DNA of 64,000 nt. Origin: DASQPR01 sp963836775 (GTDB lineage: Bacteria > Actinomycetota > Actinomycetes > Mycobacteriales > Micromonosporaceae). Within the stretch, counting starts at the first letter, position 1; every line of letters begins with the position of its first letter. Positions 8,787 to 18,838 of this stretch are shown piece by piece. The DNA is taken from assembly GCA_963836775.1 (NCBI GenBank), contig CAWIKR010000003.1, positions 558,001 through 622,000 on the forward strand, given 5' to 3'. The notes under the pieces were generated by a model that saw only the letters and a list, made by a program, of their open reading frames with translations, did not search any database and was not told where the DNA came from. The position numbers and the translations under genes were made by a program.

Positions 8787-9140
8787 CTAATCCTCCTGCC
8801 GTGACTGCTTGAGGTCCTGCACGTACGCGTCCAGCCGGTCGAAGCTCTCGTTCCAGAAACGCTCGAACCCGCCGGTCCACTCGTGGACCGGTCGCAGCCC
8901 GCGGGCGTCAAGGCCGTACAGGCGCTGCTTGCCTGCCTTGCGGTCCCGCACCAGCCCGACCTCTCGGAGCACCCGCAGGTGTTTGGACGCCCCCGGCTGG
9001 GTCATCCTCAGCTCCTGGGCCAACTCGGTCACCGGCCGCTCGCCCGCCCGCAGCAGCGCCAGGATCTCCCGGCGCTGTGGCTCGGCGATCGCGTTGAAGA
9101 CGTCGGACGTCGTGGCTGCTCGTGCCATGACCGCCATCAT
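8787..9140 (-). CDS. ArsR-family transcriptional regulator
   Basis: A 117-residue winged-helix repressor. The core reads FNAIAEPQRREILALLRAG, then the helix-turn-helix VTELAQELRMTQPGASKHLRVLREVGLV and a wing RKAGKQRLYGL. No paired cysteines occur in the recognition helix, so it is of the SdpR-like, non-metal type. It heads the operon with the AHSA1 and RibD-like genes. Two in-frame ATGs exist (9140 and 9128); the second gives the more usual N-terminus MARAATTSD. There is little 5' leader or ribosome-site signal, so leaderless translation is possible. Confidence 0.88.
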   Translation of the reverse strand: MMAVMARAATTSDVFNAIAEPQRREILALLRAGERPVTELAQELRMTQPGASKHLRVLREVGLVRDRKAGKQRLYGLDARGLRPVHEWTGGFERFWNESFDRLDAYVQDLKQSRQED

Positions 9141-9249
9141 ATACCCATAACGGCATGCGTCAACGAAAAGTCAGGCGCGTCGTGACAGACGACGATCGCA
9201 AACCTTGTCAGCGCCTGCGGAAACGCCGCCATGCCGGCATACGGTGCGG

Positions 9250-9822
9250 CTACGGGTGGACCGTGGTGCGCATGACCCACCGCCACTTGGCGATCAGCCG
9301 CGCCCGGGTGAAGCCCAGCCCGGCGTACAACTCCTCTGGGCCGGTGTGCAGGTAGGCGCCGCGCTGCGGCGGCCGGCCTTCCGTCTGCTCTGGATAGGCC
9401 TCGACCACGCCGCCTCCGGCCCGCTTGATTTCCTCCAGCGCGGCCGCCACCGCAGCGGCCGCGACACCCTTCGTGCGGTCTTTGGGATTGGTGAAGATGC
9501 AGCCGATCCGCCAATCCGGTGGAGCGTCGGCGGCCTGCTCGTAGACGCGCCGGCTCTTGATGTTGGGTAGTTCCGGCGGTGACCCGAACTGGCACCAGCC
9601 GACACAGCGGGCGCCGTCGAACACGAGCACCTGATGGACCGCGCCACGGGCCACCAGCCGCCGCTTCGTCTCCCGCTTCCCTTCCTCGAGGTGCTCGGCA
9701 TTGGCGTCCTTCGGGTGGAAGCCCATGCACCAGCACCCACCCCACACGCCGTTGTTCGCCTCGACAAGGGCCGCAAAGTCGTCCCAGGTGTCCGACGTGA
9801 GCATGCGCGTTGTAAGCGTCAT
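9250..9822 (-). CDS. GNAT-family N-acetyltransferase
   Basis: A 190-residue acetyl-CoA-dependent acyltransferase-fold protein. The central strand and pantetheine-binding region appear as IGCIFTNPKDRTKGVAAAAV, where the Arg/Lys-x-x-Gly-x-Ala stretch occupies the motif A position. The C-terminal segment (EELYAGLGFTRARLIAKW) is typical of strand 7 in this fold. The N-terminus contains an unusual CWCMGFHP stretch with paired Cys. The acceptor substrate is unknown. It stands alone between the ArsR operon and an AI-2E-family gene. Confidence 0.82.
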   Translation of the reverse strand: MTLTTRMLTSDTWDDFAALVEANNGVWGGCWCMGFHPKDANAEHLEEGKRETKRRLVARGAVHQVLVFDGARCVGWCQFGSPPELPNIKSRRVYEQAADAPPDWRIGCIFTNPKDRTKGVAAAAVAAALEEIKRAGGGVVEAYPEQTEGRPPQRGAYLHTGPEELYAGLGFTRARLIAKWRWVMRTTVHP

Positions 9823-10041
9823 GCGCTCAGTCTGGCCCGGCAGTACGACAAAAAGGGCCGTCGCGGGTGGTCAACGGCTAGAGAGCGCTCACCGGATTCC
9901 AGCCTGCTGAGTGGATGTGGCGATGTCGGCGAATGGTTGGCCGGCAGGCGGTTGAGCAGTGTGTCTCAGCAGATGCCGAGTAGGGACAGTTGTCCATCGG
10001 CTGTCGGCCATGTTCCGCGATGATCGGGTTGTCAGTCGTCC

Positions 10042-11154
10042 TCAGCTTTCTGCTGGATCGCTATCCGGAGGGGTCTCGATGTCGGCCGACGCGTCCTGCT
10101 CGACGACTGTGTGGGCACGGCGTTCATTCCACAGATCGCGAACGATGATCTGGATCACGCCGGCCACCGGAATCGCCAGGAGGGCACCGAGGATTCCGGC
10201 GAGTTCCACACCGATCAGGATGCTGATCAGCACCGTCAACGGATTGAGCTTGACCGTCCGCGAAAGGATCAGCGGCTGCAGAAGATGATTCTCGGCCTGC
10301 TGATAGACGATGAAGAACACGATGAGGACGATGCCGGCCGGGACCGAGTGGATGAACCCGGCGACCACGGCGACCAGGGCTCCGAGCGTGGCGCCGATCA
10401 ACGGGATCAGGTCTGCGATCGCTACGAACAGCGCGATGAGACCAGCGAACGGCACACCCGTCACCAACAGGACGATATACGTCAAGACACCGCAGATCAC
10501 GCTGATGAGCAGGTTCCCGGTGATGTAGCCGGTGATTGCCCGCGCGCAATCGGCGGCGACCCGTCGGATCCGATCGGCGCGGGTGTCCGAGAACGCTGTC
10601 AGCGAGGTTGCGGTGATGCGGGGCGCCTCGAGCACCATCAGATATGACAGCACGAAGATGCTAAGGAGGGCCGCGAATGCCGTCGCAGCCCGCCGGAGCA
10701 CCGAGAACGCACCGCCGCCGACGTTGCCGGCGTAGCTCTGCAACTGCGCCTTGTGGTGCTGGATCCAGTCGACCACGCGGAATCGTTCCAGTAGGTTGCC
10801 GATCGGTCCGCGGCCCGCCTTGGCATCGTCGATCAGACCCGGCAACTGCTTCGACAGCTGAGTGCCCTCATGAATGAGCGGTACGACGAACAGTGCCACC
10901 AGCCCGGACAGCGCGATGACGACCACCAGGAACACCACAAGGGTGGCGAGCCAACGGTGAATCCACTTCACGCGCCGCTCGACCCAGTTGACCGCCGGGT
11001 TGAGCGCGATTGCGAAGAACGCCGCGATGATGATCCACGTCAAGACCCGGCGGATCTCATAGATGACAAGCAGTGCAAGCACCGTCGCGATGACGATTCC
11101 GACCACGGTCGCGGTCGTTCGCGCCACCCTCCGCTGATCTTGCTCGCCAGTCAT
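10042..11154 (-). CDS. AI-2E family transporter (UPF0118) membrane protein
   Basis: A 370-residue membrane protein of the AI-2E/TqsA family. Eight or so hydrophobic segments are visible, with two N-terminal helices, a long soluble stretch (about 90-150), and the C-terminal core with the signature IADLIPLIGATLGALVAV and YQQAENHLLQPLILSRTVKL. Members export small molecules or act as Na+/H+ antiporters, and the name should not be taken as proof of autoinducer transport. A hydrophilic tail ends the protein. A paralogue lies at 33680. Confidence 0.88.
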   Translation of the reverse strand: MTGEQDQRRVARTTATVVGIVIATVLALLVIYEIRRVLTWIIIAAFFAIALNPAVNWVERRVKWIHRWLATLVVFLVVVIALSGLVALFVVPLIHEGTQLSKQLPGLIDDAKAGRGPIGNLLERFRVVDWIQHHKAQLQSYAGNVGGGAFSVLRRAATAFAALLSIFVLSYLMVLEAPRITATSLTAFSDTRADRIRRVAADCARAITGYITGNLLISVICGVLTYIVLLVTGVPFAGLIALFVAIADLIPLIGATLGALVAVVAGFIHSVPAGIVLIVFFIVYQQAENHLLQPLILSRTVKLNPLTVLISILIGVELAGILGALLAIPVAGVIQIIVRDLWNERRAHTVVEQDASADIETPPDSDPAES

Positions 11155-11244
11155 CGCAGCGCCACACCCTCACGCCCGCCGGCCGGAACTCCTTCGGCGA
11201 GGCGCGCCGCGCTTGGTGTGCTCATCTGTGGAGCGTAACCGGGA

Positions 11245-11375
11245 CGCTACGCGTCGCGGCGGATCAGAGCTTCGAAGACGGCACCTGGCGCGGCGAGATC
11301 CGCACCGAGTTTCGACCGCTGCCGGGTATGTCGTCGCCCAGGAACTCTGGTGCTCCAGCGGCTTCGCCAATACCG
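11245..11375 (+). pseudogene. Isochorismatase-family (cysteine hydrolase) fragment, frameshifted
   Basis: Two adjacent plus-strand frames carry consecutive parts of one family signature. In the frame of 11262 one reads DQSFEDGTWRGEIRTEF; after a single-base shift near 11325 the frame continues VVAQELWCSSGFANTD. In intact cysteine hydrolases these two pieces are contiguous. The N-terminal catalytic Asp region and the C-terminal catalytic Cys region are absent, so this is a short internal remnant. The sequence downstream to 11480 looks unrelated. Confidence 0.6.
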
Positions 11376-11607
11376 ATGCTGCCGGCGCAGCCGGGCTGGG
11401 AGGAGATCGCCGACTATGCGCTCGACTGGGCCGAGCGCCACGCCGTGATGCCACCGGTTGCGGTCTGACCACCGCCAACGTCCGCCATGAACCACTGGGC
11501 GTCACTCACGTCGGCGGCTTGACTGCGCCGACCGAGCTCAATGGCTGAGGCCGCTCACCGATCCGACGCTCGGTGGCCGGCAAGACCTACCACTTCGGCT
11601 GCGGACG

Positions 11608-13343
11608 TCATGTGACCGCTGTACCAACTTGGTGTTTACGCCTACCCTCGCGGAGCTCGAGCGCTGCCAGTAGGACGCGTCGGACAAGGCTGGTGAGCGC
11701 GTCGTCCCCGCTGGTGCTGTCATCGCTTACGACGGCAAGGCTTGCGCGGAGTGGATCACTCGCGGCGGCGGTGTTGCGGACTACGTCGTCCATGAGTTGG
11801 ATGGCTTTCCGCAAAGGGCCCGAGGGCTCGTTGAGGCCAAGTGTGGCCCGCCAGGGCGAGCCTGCGGCAGCGTCGCGCAGGACGGCAGCGACCCGGCCGG
11901 GCGCGTACGCCAACGCCTCCGCTACGGCCTCGGCCCAGCAGCACAGGATTGTCAGTTCATCAACGTTCAGCGGCGGCGGATCTGACAGCTGCCGAATCGG
12001 CGCATCACCGTGGGAGCCAGTCGCCGCAGGGCGGATCTGATGCTGGCCAACAGCGTAGAAGTCGACCGCGTTTTGCACCGGGCGACGCCCGTCGTTGCTG
12101 TGGCGCTGCGCTGGGCTGACGCATGCGGTCAGCAGGATGCCCTGGGCCCCGTGTTCCAGGGGGACCTCGTTGAGACCGTTGCGGGGGTCTTTCCAGAGGC
12201 CGACTACGCGTGCGGCGTCGTGTCCGCGTGGACGGCACCGATCGACCAGGCCCCAAGCGCTGAGGGTCAGCACCGCGGAACCCGGGTCGTCGGCAAACAC
12301 GCTCGCGTAACGAGCGGACCATCGCGATGTGAGCTGCGGTCCGTCGAGGAGTGGCGTCACGATCCCCGTCGGGCCTACTGCGCGGATGAGGTCGGCGACT
12401 TCGTCATTCTGAGCAAGGTCCTCGCAGATGAGGATTACCACGGTGAACCCCTCACCGAACTCGATGAAATGCAGAACGCGTCGGGGTACGTTCACGGCCT
12501 CCCACCACCGCATTTCGGGGTGTAGCTCCCCACCGAGGATGGGTCGAAGTCGAAGAACCCATACGGTTCGTCGGCATCGCGCTGCGCGGAACCCTCGACG
12601 GGGCGAAAGTCGCTTGCGCGTATCCGCAAGGGCCACGGAAGCAGCAGGAAGTTGACATGGTCGGCGCGCGGCTCGGTGCCCCGCCGACGGGCCGGCAGCT
12701 TGTGCCATCGAACGCCGACGCTCGGCCCGTGCGCGGTTACGTATCGGGACATCGATCGAATGGAGGTACCTGGCGCTGTGGGCGTGCGCACCTTCGGAAG
12801 CACCAGCACCATGTCATGCGAAATTCGCGCGAGTGTGCCGCGCTGCGCGAGCAGCTCCCGGGCGCGACCCCGGTAGCAGCACCCAATGGGATTCGAAGCG
12901 GTCAGCGCGACGCCGAGCCCGGCGCACGCCTCATCGGCGATGGCGTGCAGCGTCAACAATGCCGCACACAGTTCCCAGTTGGCGCCGGTTGCAAGGTCTT
13001 CCAACGGCGTCGTCGCCGCGGCCACCAAGACCTCCATCATGCTGACGAGCAGCGGCGGAACCGGCTCCCCTGGCACATCGACGACGCCACTCCACGCGCG
13101 TCCAGCCGTCTCGACCGTAGTTGACCACCCACTTCGTGATCCGGGCGGCCATTGGTGCCCCGGTGGCGGCGACAGCGCAAAGCGGTAGGCGCCCGACCGC
13201 TGCAGCATCACCGAGGTCAGCGCGAAGAGATCCGGCGGCCAATCCAGGAGATCTGCGCTCAAGGGCCGGCCGCTCATCGTCTCCCAAAGCGCCCCGACAG
13301 TCGTCCGCCGCGTACCGTCCGCACCCAATTGGTACTCGGCCAT
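11608..13343 (-). pseudogene. Nitrilase-superfamily-like protein gene, disrupted by internal deletion and frameshift
   Basis: Two minus-strand frames encode successive parts of one protein. The first (from ATG 13343) carries an N-terminal region of about 200 residues and then NFLLLPWPLRIRASDFRPVEG, the start of a carbon-nitrogen hydrolase-like domain, ending soon after PYGFFDFDPSS. The second resumes at GGELHPEMRWWEAVNVPR and continues through VVILICEDLAQNDEVADLIR, which fits the nitrilase catalytic-Cys strand, to a stop at 11608. The join near 12520-12550 is out of frame, and the expected ~100 residues that would hold the catalytic Lys are missing. The family assignment is tentative; the broken state is clear. 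Confidence 0.6.
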
Positions 13344-14282
13344 CAGCCCACCCCCGTCGCCGTCGGCGCCCGGCAATCCTGCGGCCAGCCTAAGGTCGAC
13401 GCACCGTCCTGACCGACGATCCCGGGGAACCCGATTGAGAAAGGTCGGGGCCCGGCTCAGGACACCGCCCCGCTCGTATATCGGCGCTCTGGACCGGCGC
13501 TGGAAGTTGCTGAATTGGGTCCGAGCACGGGCAAGCTGCCCGCCGTTGAGCCTGGCGGACGGCCTCATCAGGTAGAAGGATCCGAATCAACCACCCCGTT
13601 CCATTCGCCGCTGCCGAGCCGGCGAAACTCCTCCGCGATCCGCAAGCTTCGGGCTTCGCTCGCGACCGGGACGGTCTTGGATCGTCCGTCGACACCGCCC
13701 CTCAATGCGGTGATCAGCCAGCCGGCTCCGACCGCTGGCACGCGGCGGGCGGTTCAGCTTGCGACGCGGTTGTCCAGAATGCCTTCACGGCGTAGTCGCT
13801 CGGCCATCGGGGAGCCGGAGGTGTGGAAGACGATGGCGCGGTTCACGTCGTGCGCGGTGGCTGCCGCCGCGCGTAGGACGCCGACGGTCTGCGGGTCTGG
13901 GCGGTTTGGTGGAGGCTGAACGCATCCTGGCAGTGCTTTGCAGCTTTGCTTGTATTGGCCATGCGTTTTATCGCACTTCTCGCGAACGGCGCAGTGCGGG
14001 CGCGCTCGGCACGTTTCGGACCCGGCAAATTCCGCATTGGCCGACGAGCGAATTCGACGCAGGGCAGGCTGTCTTGAGGCACGGACGGCATCGCATCCAG
14101 GGCCGCCGGATGCTGCGTCGGGCGCTCACCTGTCAGGCGACGCCCCGGTAGAACACATCCTCCGCTACGCGCGGAGGTCGTTGCGCTGCAGGGACGCGGT
14201 GGGTTGGAGCGCCGTGGCCGTGTGATCCCGTAACAACACGATGGTGGCCCGAGGTCACCGGCTCGTCGGAAGGAAAGCGGAC
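13344..14282. other. Unassigned stretch with decayed sequence
   Basis: No intact gene is recognised. On the minus strand a coding-like tail ends at a TGA at 13754-13756 (around HDVNRAIVFHTSGSPMAE), but it has no start and no family I know. The stretch borders the disrupted nitrilase-like gene and may hold further debris. Confidence 0.35.
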
Positions 14283-14840
14283 ATGGACTACAGACTTGAG
14301 GTCGCGAACATCCCGGTCTCCGATGTGGACCAGGCCAAGCAGTTCTATCAGGGCCTGGGGTGGCGCCTCGACGCGGACTTCGATCTTGGCGGTGGCACCC
14401 GAATCGTACAGATGACACCGCCGGGATCCGCGTGTTCGGTGAGCTTCGGCACCAAGATCCCAATGGCGCCGGAACTGGTGGTCGACGACATCGAAGCGGC
14501 CCGTGCGGAGCTGACAAAGAACGGTGCGGAGGTCAGCGAGCCGTTCCACCGCGAGGGCACGCAAATGCGTCCGGGCGTGGACCCGAAGCATCAGAGCTAC
14601 GCGTCCTACGCGTCCTTCAAGGATCCGGCCGGCAACGCCTGGACCCTCCAGGAAGTCACCGAGCGGCTGCCCGGGCGCTCAACGTCACCGCTCGCGGTCT
14701 ACGGCAGCGAGGAACACCTGGCGCAGGCTCTGCAGCGTGCTTCCGACGCGTACGCCGCGAATGAGGCAAAAACTGGTCAGAAGGACGCCAACTGGTCGCA
14801 GTGGTACGCCCACTTCATGACCGAGGATCCGAACGCTTAG
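14283..14840 (+). CDS. VOC superfamily (glyoxalase/bleomycin-resistance/dioxygenase fold) protein
   Basis: A 185-residue protein with one complete VOC module: the opening DYRLEVANIPVSDVDQAKQFYQGLGWRLDADF is the first beta-alpha-beta unit, and FKDPAGNAWTLQEV is the closing strand with the Glu that normally helps bind a metal. The C-terminal ~60 residues (GSEEHLAQALQRASDAYAAN onward) form an amphipathic tail absent from minimal members. The start at ATG 14283 is set by GGAAGG just upstream; the frame is open 14 codons earlier. The substrate is unknown. Confidence 0.85.
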   Translation: MDYRLEVANIPVSDVDQAKQFYQGLGWRLDADFDLGGGTRIVQMTPPGSACSVSFGTKIPMAPELVVDDIEAARAELTKNGAEVSEPFHREGTQMRPGVDPKHQSYASYASFKDPAGNAWTLQEVTERLPGRSTSPLAVYGSEEHLAQALQRASDAYAANEAKTGQKDANWSQWYAHFMTEDPNA

Positions 14841-14898
14841 CCGCGGTGCCGGCGGCCATACGCACGCACAGCCGGCCACGCCGACGTCAAGGAAACAA

Positions 14899-14985
14899 CA
14901 GCTCCTGGGAACGACTGGAATATGACTGGACGGACCCGCGGTACGTCACGATGAAAACCGTTGAACCTGCGGGGTGGCAAGTCCG
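14899..14985 (+). pseudogene. SRPBCC-family fragment
   Basis: A short plus-strand frame reads SSWERLEYDWTDPRYVTMKT, closely resembling an internal strand pair of polyketide-cyclase-like SRPBCC proteins (WERLxYDWSDPxRV). It stops soon after and nothing upstream or downstream extends it. The rest of 14841-15211 shows no gene. Confidence 0.4.
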
Positions 14986-15211
14986 GTCGCCGCGATCCTG
15001 ATTCGCAGTTGGCTCAAGGCAGTCCGCGAATCCTGAGCAATGCCGCGGCCGCTGGACCCGCGACAGCAGCCTGGCCAACATCCGCGTCGCTGCGGCCACC
15101 AGAACGCGGGATGGCTTAGTGCAACATTGCCCAGCGTGCTGGTTTGGCGCCGAGTTAACCTGATATGGCCTATTTTATGACCAACTGAATCAGTGCAGAG
15201 GAATCCTGACC

Positions 15212-15559
15212 ATGGCGGACAACGAGGTCTCTCGCAACCTGAAGAGCATGGACGAACTTGATTTCAAGGCGTGGAACGGTGCCGACTGGCCCGGCCTGTT
15301 CGCCCACCTCCATACCGACGACGTGCTCGTCGACGTCAAAGGACAGCCTGAGACTCACGGCATCGGAGAGCACATCGCCGCTATGAAAGCGCTCGTCCAG
15401 GCCGCGGGCGGAACACCACCGCAGGTAGCGGACCATCCGATCATGTTTGGATCTGGCGAGTGGACATGTGTGGTGGGAGAGTTCGAAGACGGCGGCCGGA
15501 TGGTGACTGTAGCGAAATGGCGCGACGGGGCGATCGCCGAGGAATACATCTGGATGTAG
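15212..15559 (+). CDS. NTF2-like / SnoaL-like ester cyclase family protein
   Basis: A 115-residue cone-shaped alpha+beta-barrel protein of the NTF2-like superfamily, similar to SnoaL-type polyketide cyclases and ketosteroid-isomerase-like proteins. Diagnostic features are LKSMDELDFKAWNGADWPGLFAHLHTDDV, then THGIGEHIAAMKALV and the last strands MVTVAKWRDGAIAEEYIWM. The function of stand-alone members is usually unknown. It begins at ATG 15212 after GAGGAATCC. The cyclase-like remnant at 14899 belongs to a different fold family. Confidence 0.82.
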   Translation: MADNEVSRNLKSMDELDFKAWNGADWPGLFAHLHTDDVLVDVKGQPETHGIGEHIAAMKALVQAAGGTPPQVADHPIMFGSGEWTCVVGEFEDGGRMVTVAKWRDGAIAEEYIWM

Positions 15560-15871
15560 TTGTCTGAGGCTGTCCGGATCCTGATCCACGGCGACCCTCA
15601 CCGAAGGTGAGCGCACGCAGCGGGTTCAGGCATCCCAGATGAAGCCGATCACGCATTTCTGCGAGATCGGCCGTGATCCTTGAGCCGAGTTTCGTGACCG
15701 GTCAACCTCGATTTCGGCGTTGACGATCACCAGCTCTGCGGGTGCTTCTAACGCCACGCTGACTGGCGGTTGGTGGCTTCAGGGTCCCTGCCCGCGACGC
15801 CGGGGCGGCGTCCGCCCCCCGCATTATCGGCTCACGGTGGACGGTAGGCGTCCGACCGCTCAATCATCTGC
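15560..15871. other. Intergenic stretch with small hairpins
   Basis: A short hairpin CTCACC/GGTGAG with a 3-nt loop lies near 15597-15611, soon after the preceding gene, and another GC-rich hairpin (GACGCC/GGCGTC) near 15798-15815. Neither has a clear T-run. No gene is recognised. Confidence 0.35.
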
Positions 15872-16918
15872 GTGACCTCCGTCCGCATGAAGGTGAAGAA
15901 CGAGGCTCCGTCCGAACTTCAGGCATCTCGAGTGATCAGGTCGTCGATGGTTTCGCCGCGTACCAGGATCTGCGCAACGCCGTCGCGGACGCTCGTGCGT
16001 ACCGCTACGCCGGAGTCCGACCCCGATCCGATCCTGAACGAACTTGCATGGCTGCTGGTCGGCTCGGCGGCGGTCGCAACCCTGCTCGCGATCGTCGCCG
16101 CACGGTTGGCGGCACGCAGAGTGCTGCGCCCAGTGCAGCGGCTGACCGACGCCGTCAGCCGTATTCGAGAGACCGGCGACCTGACCACACCCATTCCCGC
16201 CCAGGGACGAGATGAGATCGGACGGCTAGGTGCCGCGTTCGCGGCGATGACAACCGACCTCGACGCGTCTGTTGGCGCGCAGCGGCGCCTTGTCGCCGAT
16301 GCCTCGCACGAATTGCGTACGCCGCTGACTAGCCTCACCGTCAACCTCACGCTCCTCGCCGAAAACCCGGACGATCCACAAGCGCGGCAGCTCGCTACCG
16401 ATGCGCTGGCTCAGGCGGGCGAACTCAACGCGCTCGTCGACGATCTGGTAGACCTTGCTCGGTACGGCGAGGTTCCATTCCACACCGAAGACGTACGCCT
16501 AGATCTCGTCGCCGAGCGGATTGCTGCCCGAGCCCTGCGCCGAAATCACAGCATCCGGATCGAACTCGAGACGCAGCCGACTCTCGTGCACGGAGATCCC
16601 GACGCGCTGGAACGTGCGGTGGCCAACCTGTTCGAAAACGCAGTGAAGTGGAGTCCGCGCGACGGTTGCATCAGTGTGCTCGTGGCCGGTGGCAGCCTCG
16701 AAGTTGCCGATGCCGGTCCTGGGATTCCGGATGCGGACCTGCCGTTCGTCTTCGACCGCTTCTATCGCTCGCCGGCCGCCCGAGCTCACCCCGGCTCAGG
16801 GCTTGGACTGGCGATCGTTCGTCAGGTAGCCGAGGCGCATGGCGGCACAGCCGAGGCGCTCACCAGCCTGGGCGGTGCGCGCCTGCGGCTGACGCTGCCG
16901 CTGGCCGACGAGCCGTAG
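15872..16918 (+). CDS. Sensor histidine kinase, probably 5'-truncated
   Basis: The catalytic half is complete in this 348-residue frame: one transmembrane helix (about 57-80), a HAMP linker (about 80-132), the H-box SHELRTPLT with phosphorylatable His146, the N-box with Asn256, the G1 box DAGPG at 280-284 and the G2 box GSGLGLA at 308-314. The usual first transmembrane helix and extracytoplasmic sensor are missing. The first ~50 residues look like arbitrary translation of out-of-frame DNA. No response regulator is adjacent. I judge it a decayed gene, although a truncated orphan kinase could still be made. Confidence 0.6.
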   Translation: MTSVRMKVKNEAPSELQASRVIRSSMVSPRTRICATPSRTLVRTATPESDPDPILNELAWLLVGSAAVATLLAIVAARLAARRVLRPVQRLTDAVSRIRETGDLTTPIPAQGRDEIGRLGAAFAAMTTDLDASVGAQRRLVADASHELRTPLTSLTVNLTLLAENPDDPQARQLATDALAQAGELNALVDDLVDLARYGEVPFHTEDVRLDLVAERIAARALRRNHSIRIELETQPTLVHGDPDALERAVANLFENAVKWSPRDGCISVLVAGGSLEVADAGPGIPDADLPFVFDRFYRSPAARAHPGSGLGLAIVRQVAEAHGGTAEALTSLGGARLRLTLPLADEP

Positions 16919-16927
16919 CGTGGGAGC

Positions 16928-18592
16928 TCACGTTGCCGGGCGAGTCGGGCACGGTGTGCCGCGGTCCAGCGTGTATCGGGCTTCGACGGTGAACGTTCCA
17001 GTCACTGGCGTGGTCAATTCAGTCCACGCCCCGCTTTGGGCAAGACACGCGCGTGTCGCCGAGTCGTCATCGACTCCGGCGATGGCGAGCCATGGTGACC
17101 ACGCGATTCGCAGCAACACTGATCCCGGCTCGGGCACGTTGATGGTGAGCGCCGCCGGCCCCGCACTGGTTACCGTGGCCGGTGGTGAGGCGAGCGGGTC
17201 AATGCCCTCAACTCGGTAGACCCGCCAGTTCCCATCGCGCCATACCGGATGCAACAGCGGAAAACCGGCTTCGATGATTCTTGCTTCGGCAACGCCGGCC
17301 GCGTCGGGCTGATCCGCGGGGAGCACCACAAATCCGGCACTCCAATCGCGTAACCACGCGTAATAAGAGGCCGGCGTAAGCGTTCCGTCGTAGAACAGCC
17401 GATTTCGGGCGACGTCTGCCTGCCGATTCCAGCCGCGGGCAAGGTCGACGTACGGCGCGATCCCGGACGCTTCCCAATGCGAACGCATTGGCACCACCTC
17501 CACCCGACCCCGCTCGGCATGCAGTCGCCGGAGTTCGACAAGCAGGGGCCGAGCATCGGCGACGTTGGCGGTGACGGATGCGGTATTGATGAAATCCGCG
17601 ACGGGTTGCGCCAGAGTCCATACCGCCAGGGCCGCGGCTGCCGCGCTGGTTGCGATCGAGGTCAGACGCTGGCGCTGACCCGTTGCTGCGGCGCAGATCA
17701 AGATTGCGGCACCGGCCGTCAGCGCCAGCCGTTCGACGTTGCTGCCGATCGGTGTCGGCAGGATCCAGCACAGCACGACGCCAATGGCGTACACCCACGC
17801 GCCGGCTCGGACGATCCGCCAGGTGCGCGGAACCAGTAGGGCAACCACGATGCCGGTGGCGCTCGTCGCCAGGGCCGCGTACCAGGGAAACGGCTGCACC
17901 CCGGAGAACGGGAACAACAGCGACGTCGCCGCGACCACGAGTACCGGACCAGGTGCCAGCAAGTACGCGTCCCGACGTCGGCCGGAGACGAACAATGCCG
18001 CGGCGAGTACCTCGATGAACAGTCCAGCCACGGGGCTGCACATGGTGGCACCGACGCCAACCAGCGCCGCGATCACCGACCGGAGGCGCCGCTGCGTGAG
18101 GTCAGCCTCGGACGCGGCACCGTCCAGGACTAGGACCGCGGCCAGCAGCGCAACCGCAATGCCCAGCATGTAGGTGATCCGGCCGCAGGCGATGTTGCAC
18201 CACAGGGCGGCCGCCAGCCACAGCGACGGCAGCAGCGGTCGCCGTATTCCTGACCGGGTCAGCAAGATCGCGCCCAGCGCCGCGCTCGCGGTAGCCGCGA
18301 TCACAGCGGTCGTGCGTACGCCAATCCACGCCATCAGGTACGGCGAGATGATGCTGTATGACGCCGGGTGAATGCCGCCGTACCAGGACAGGTTGTACGC
18401 CGATCCGGGATGCTGCCGGACGAAGCCAGTCCACGCGTACTGAGCGGCAAGGTCGCCTGCGTCGCGGGCTAGCCAGACAGCCCAGACCAGGCTCAGCACA
18501 CCCGCCAACAGCGTCGCCGCCATGACTGGCTGACCGATCCGACGGGTCGAGACAAGAACCGGCCGCGCGACTGATCCGTCCAAAACTGCCAT
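16928..18592 (-). CDS. Multi-pass membrane protein, GT-C glycosyltransferase-like
   Basis: A 554-residue protein with about ten hydrophobic segments in the first ~330 residues and a soluble C-terminal part of ~200 residues. The architecture matches actinobacterial polytopic proteins related to GT-C glycosyltransferases or 6-pyruvoyl-tetrahydropterin-synthase-related envelope proteins. The early loop NLSWYGGIHPASYSIISPYL lies where GT-C enzymes place an acidic metal-binding loop, but I see no clear DxD. It neighbours a hydrolase, a polysaccharide deacetylase and a MurG-like glycosyltransferase, hinting at a role in cell-envelope glycan assembly. Function remains unassigned. Confidence 0.65.
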   Translation of the reverse strand: MAVLDGSVARPVLVSTRRIGQPVMAATLLAGVLSLVWAVWLARDAGDLAAQYAWTGFVRQHPGSAYNLSWYGGIHPASYSIISPYLMAWIGVRTTAVIAATASAALGAILLTRSGIRRPLLPSLWLAAALWCNIACGRITYMLGIAVALLAAVLVLDGAASEADLTQRRLRSVIAALVGVGATMCSPVAGLFIEVLAAALFVSGRRRDAYLLAPGPVLVVAATSLLFPFSGVQPFPWYAALATSATGIVVALLVPRTWRIVRAGAWVYAIGVVLCWILPTPIGSNVERLALTAGAAILICAAATGQRQRLTSIATSAAAAALAVWTLAQPVADFINTASVTANVADARPLLVELRRLHAERGRVEVVPMRSHWEASGIAPYVDLARGWNRQADVARNRLFYDGTLTPASYYAWLRDWSAGFVVLPADQPDAAGVAEARIIEAGFPLLHPVWRDGNWRVYRVEGIDPLASPPATVTSAGPAALTINVPEPGSVLLRIAWSPWLAIAGVDDDSATRACLAQSGAWTELTTPVTGTFTVEARYTLDRGTPCPTRPAT

Positions 18593-18838
18593 GCGAGTGG
18601 TCTCGTTTCATGCGGCTGAGGCCGCCGGTAGTGAGGAGGGCCGGTCGGGGCGGTGAACCTAGCACGCCAAGTTCAGAGAACTGCGCGGTCAGACCCACCT
18701 AGGTGCGATTGCCACGGTCAGGTTGAGCACTGATGTTGGCGCGAGTCGCACCGCAACCACTGGAATAGCTCTCGTCGCAGCCCGCGCCGATTGGCGAAAC
18801 CGTCGTCGGCCTGGCCGCGCGCGAGACACAATGACGGC

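Noticed and set aside
10042..11154. Evidence for quorum sensing (AI-2 export)
   Set aside because: The family name is historical; no luxS or lsr genes are visible and members have other transport roles.
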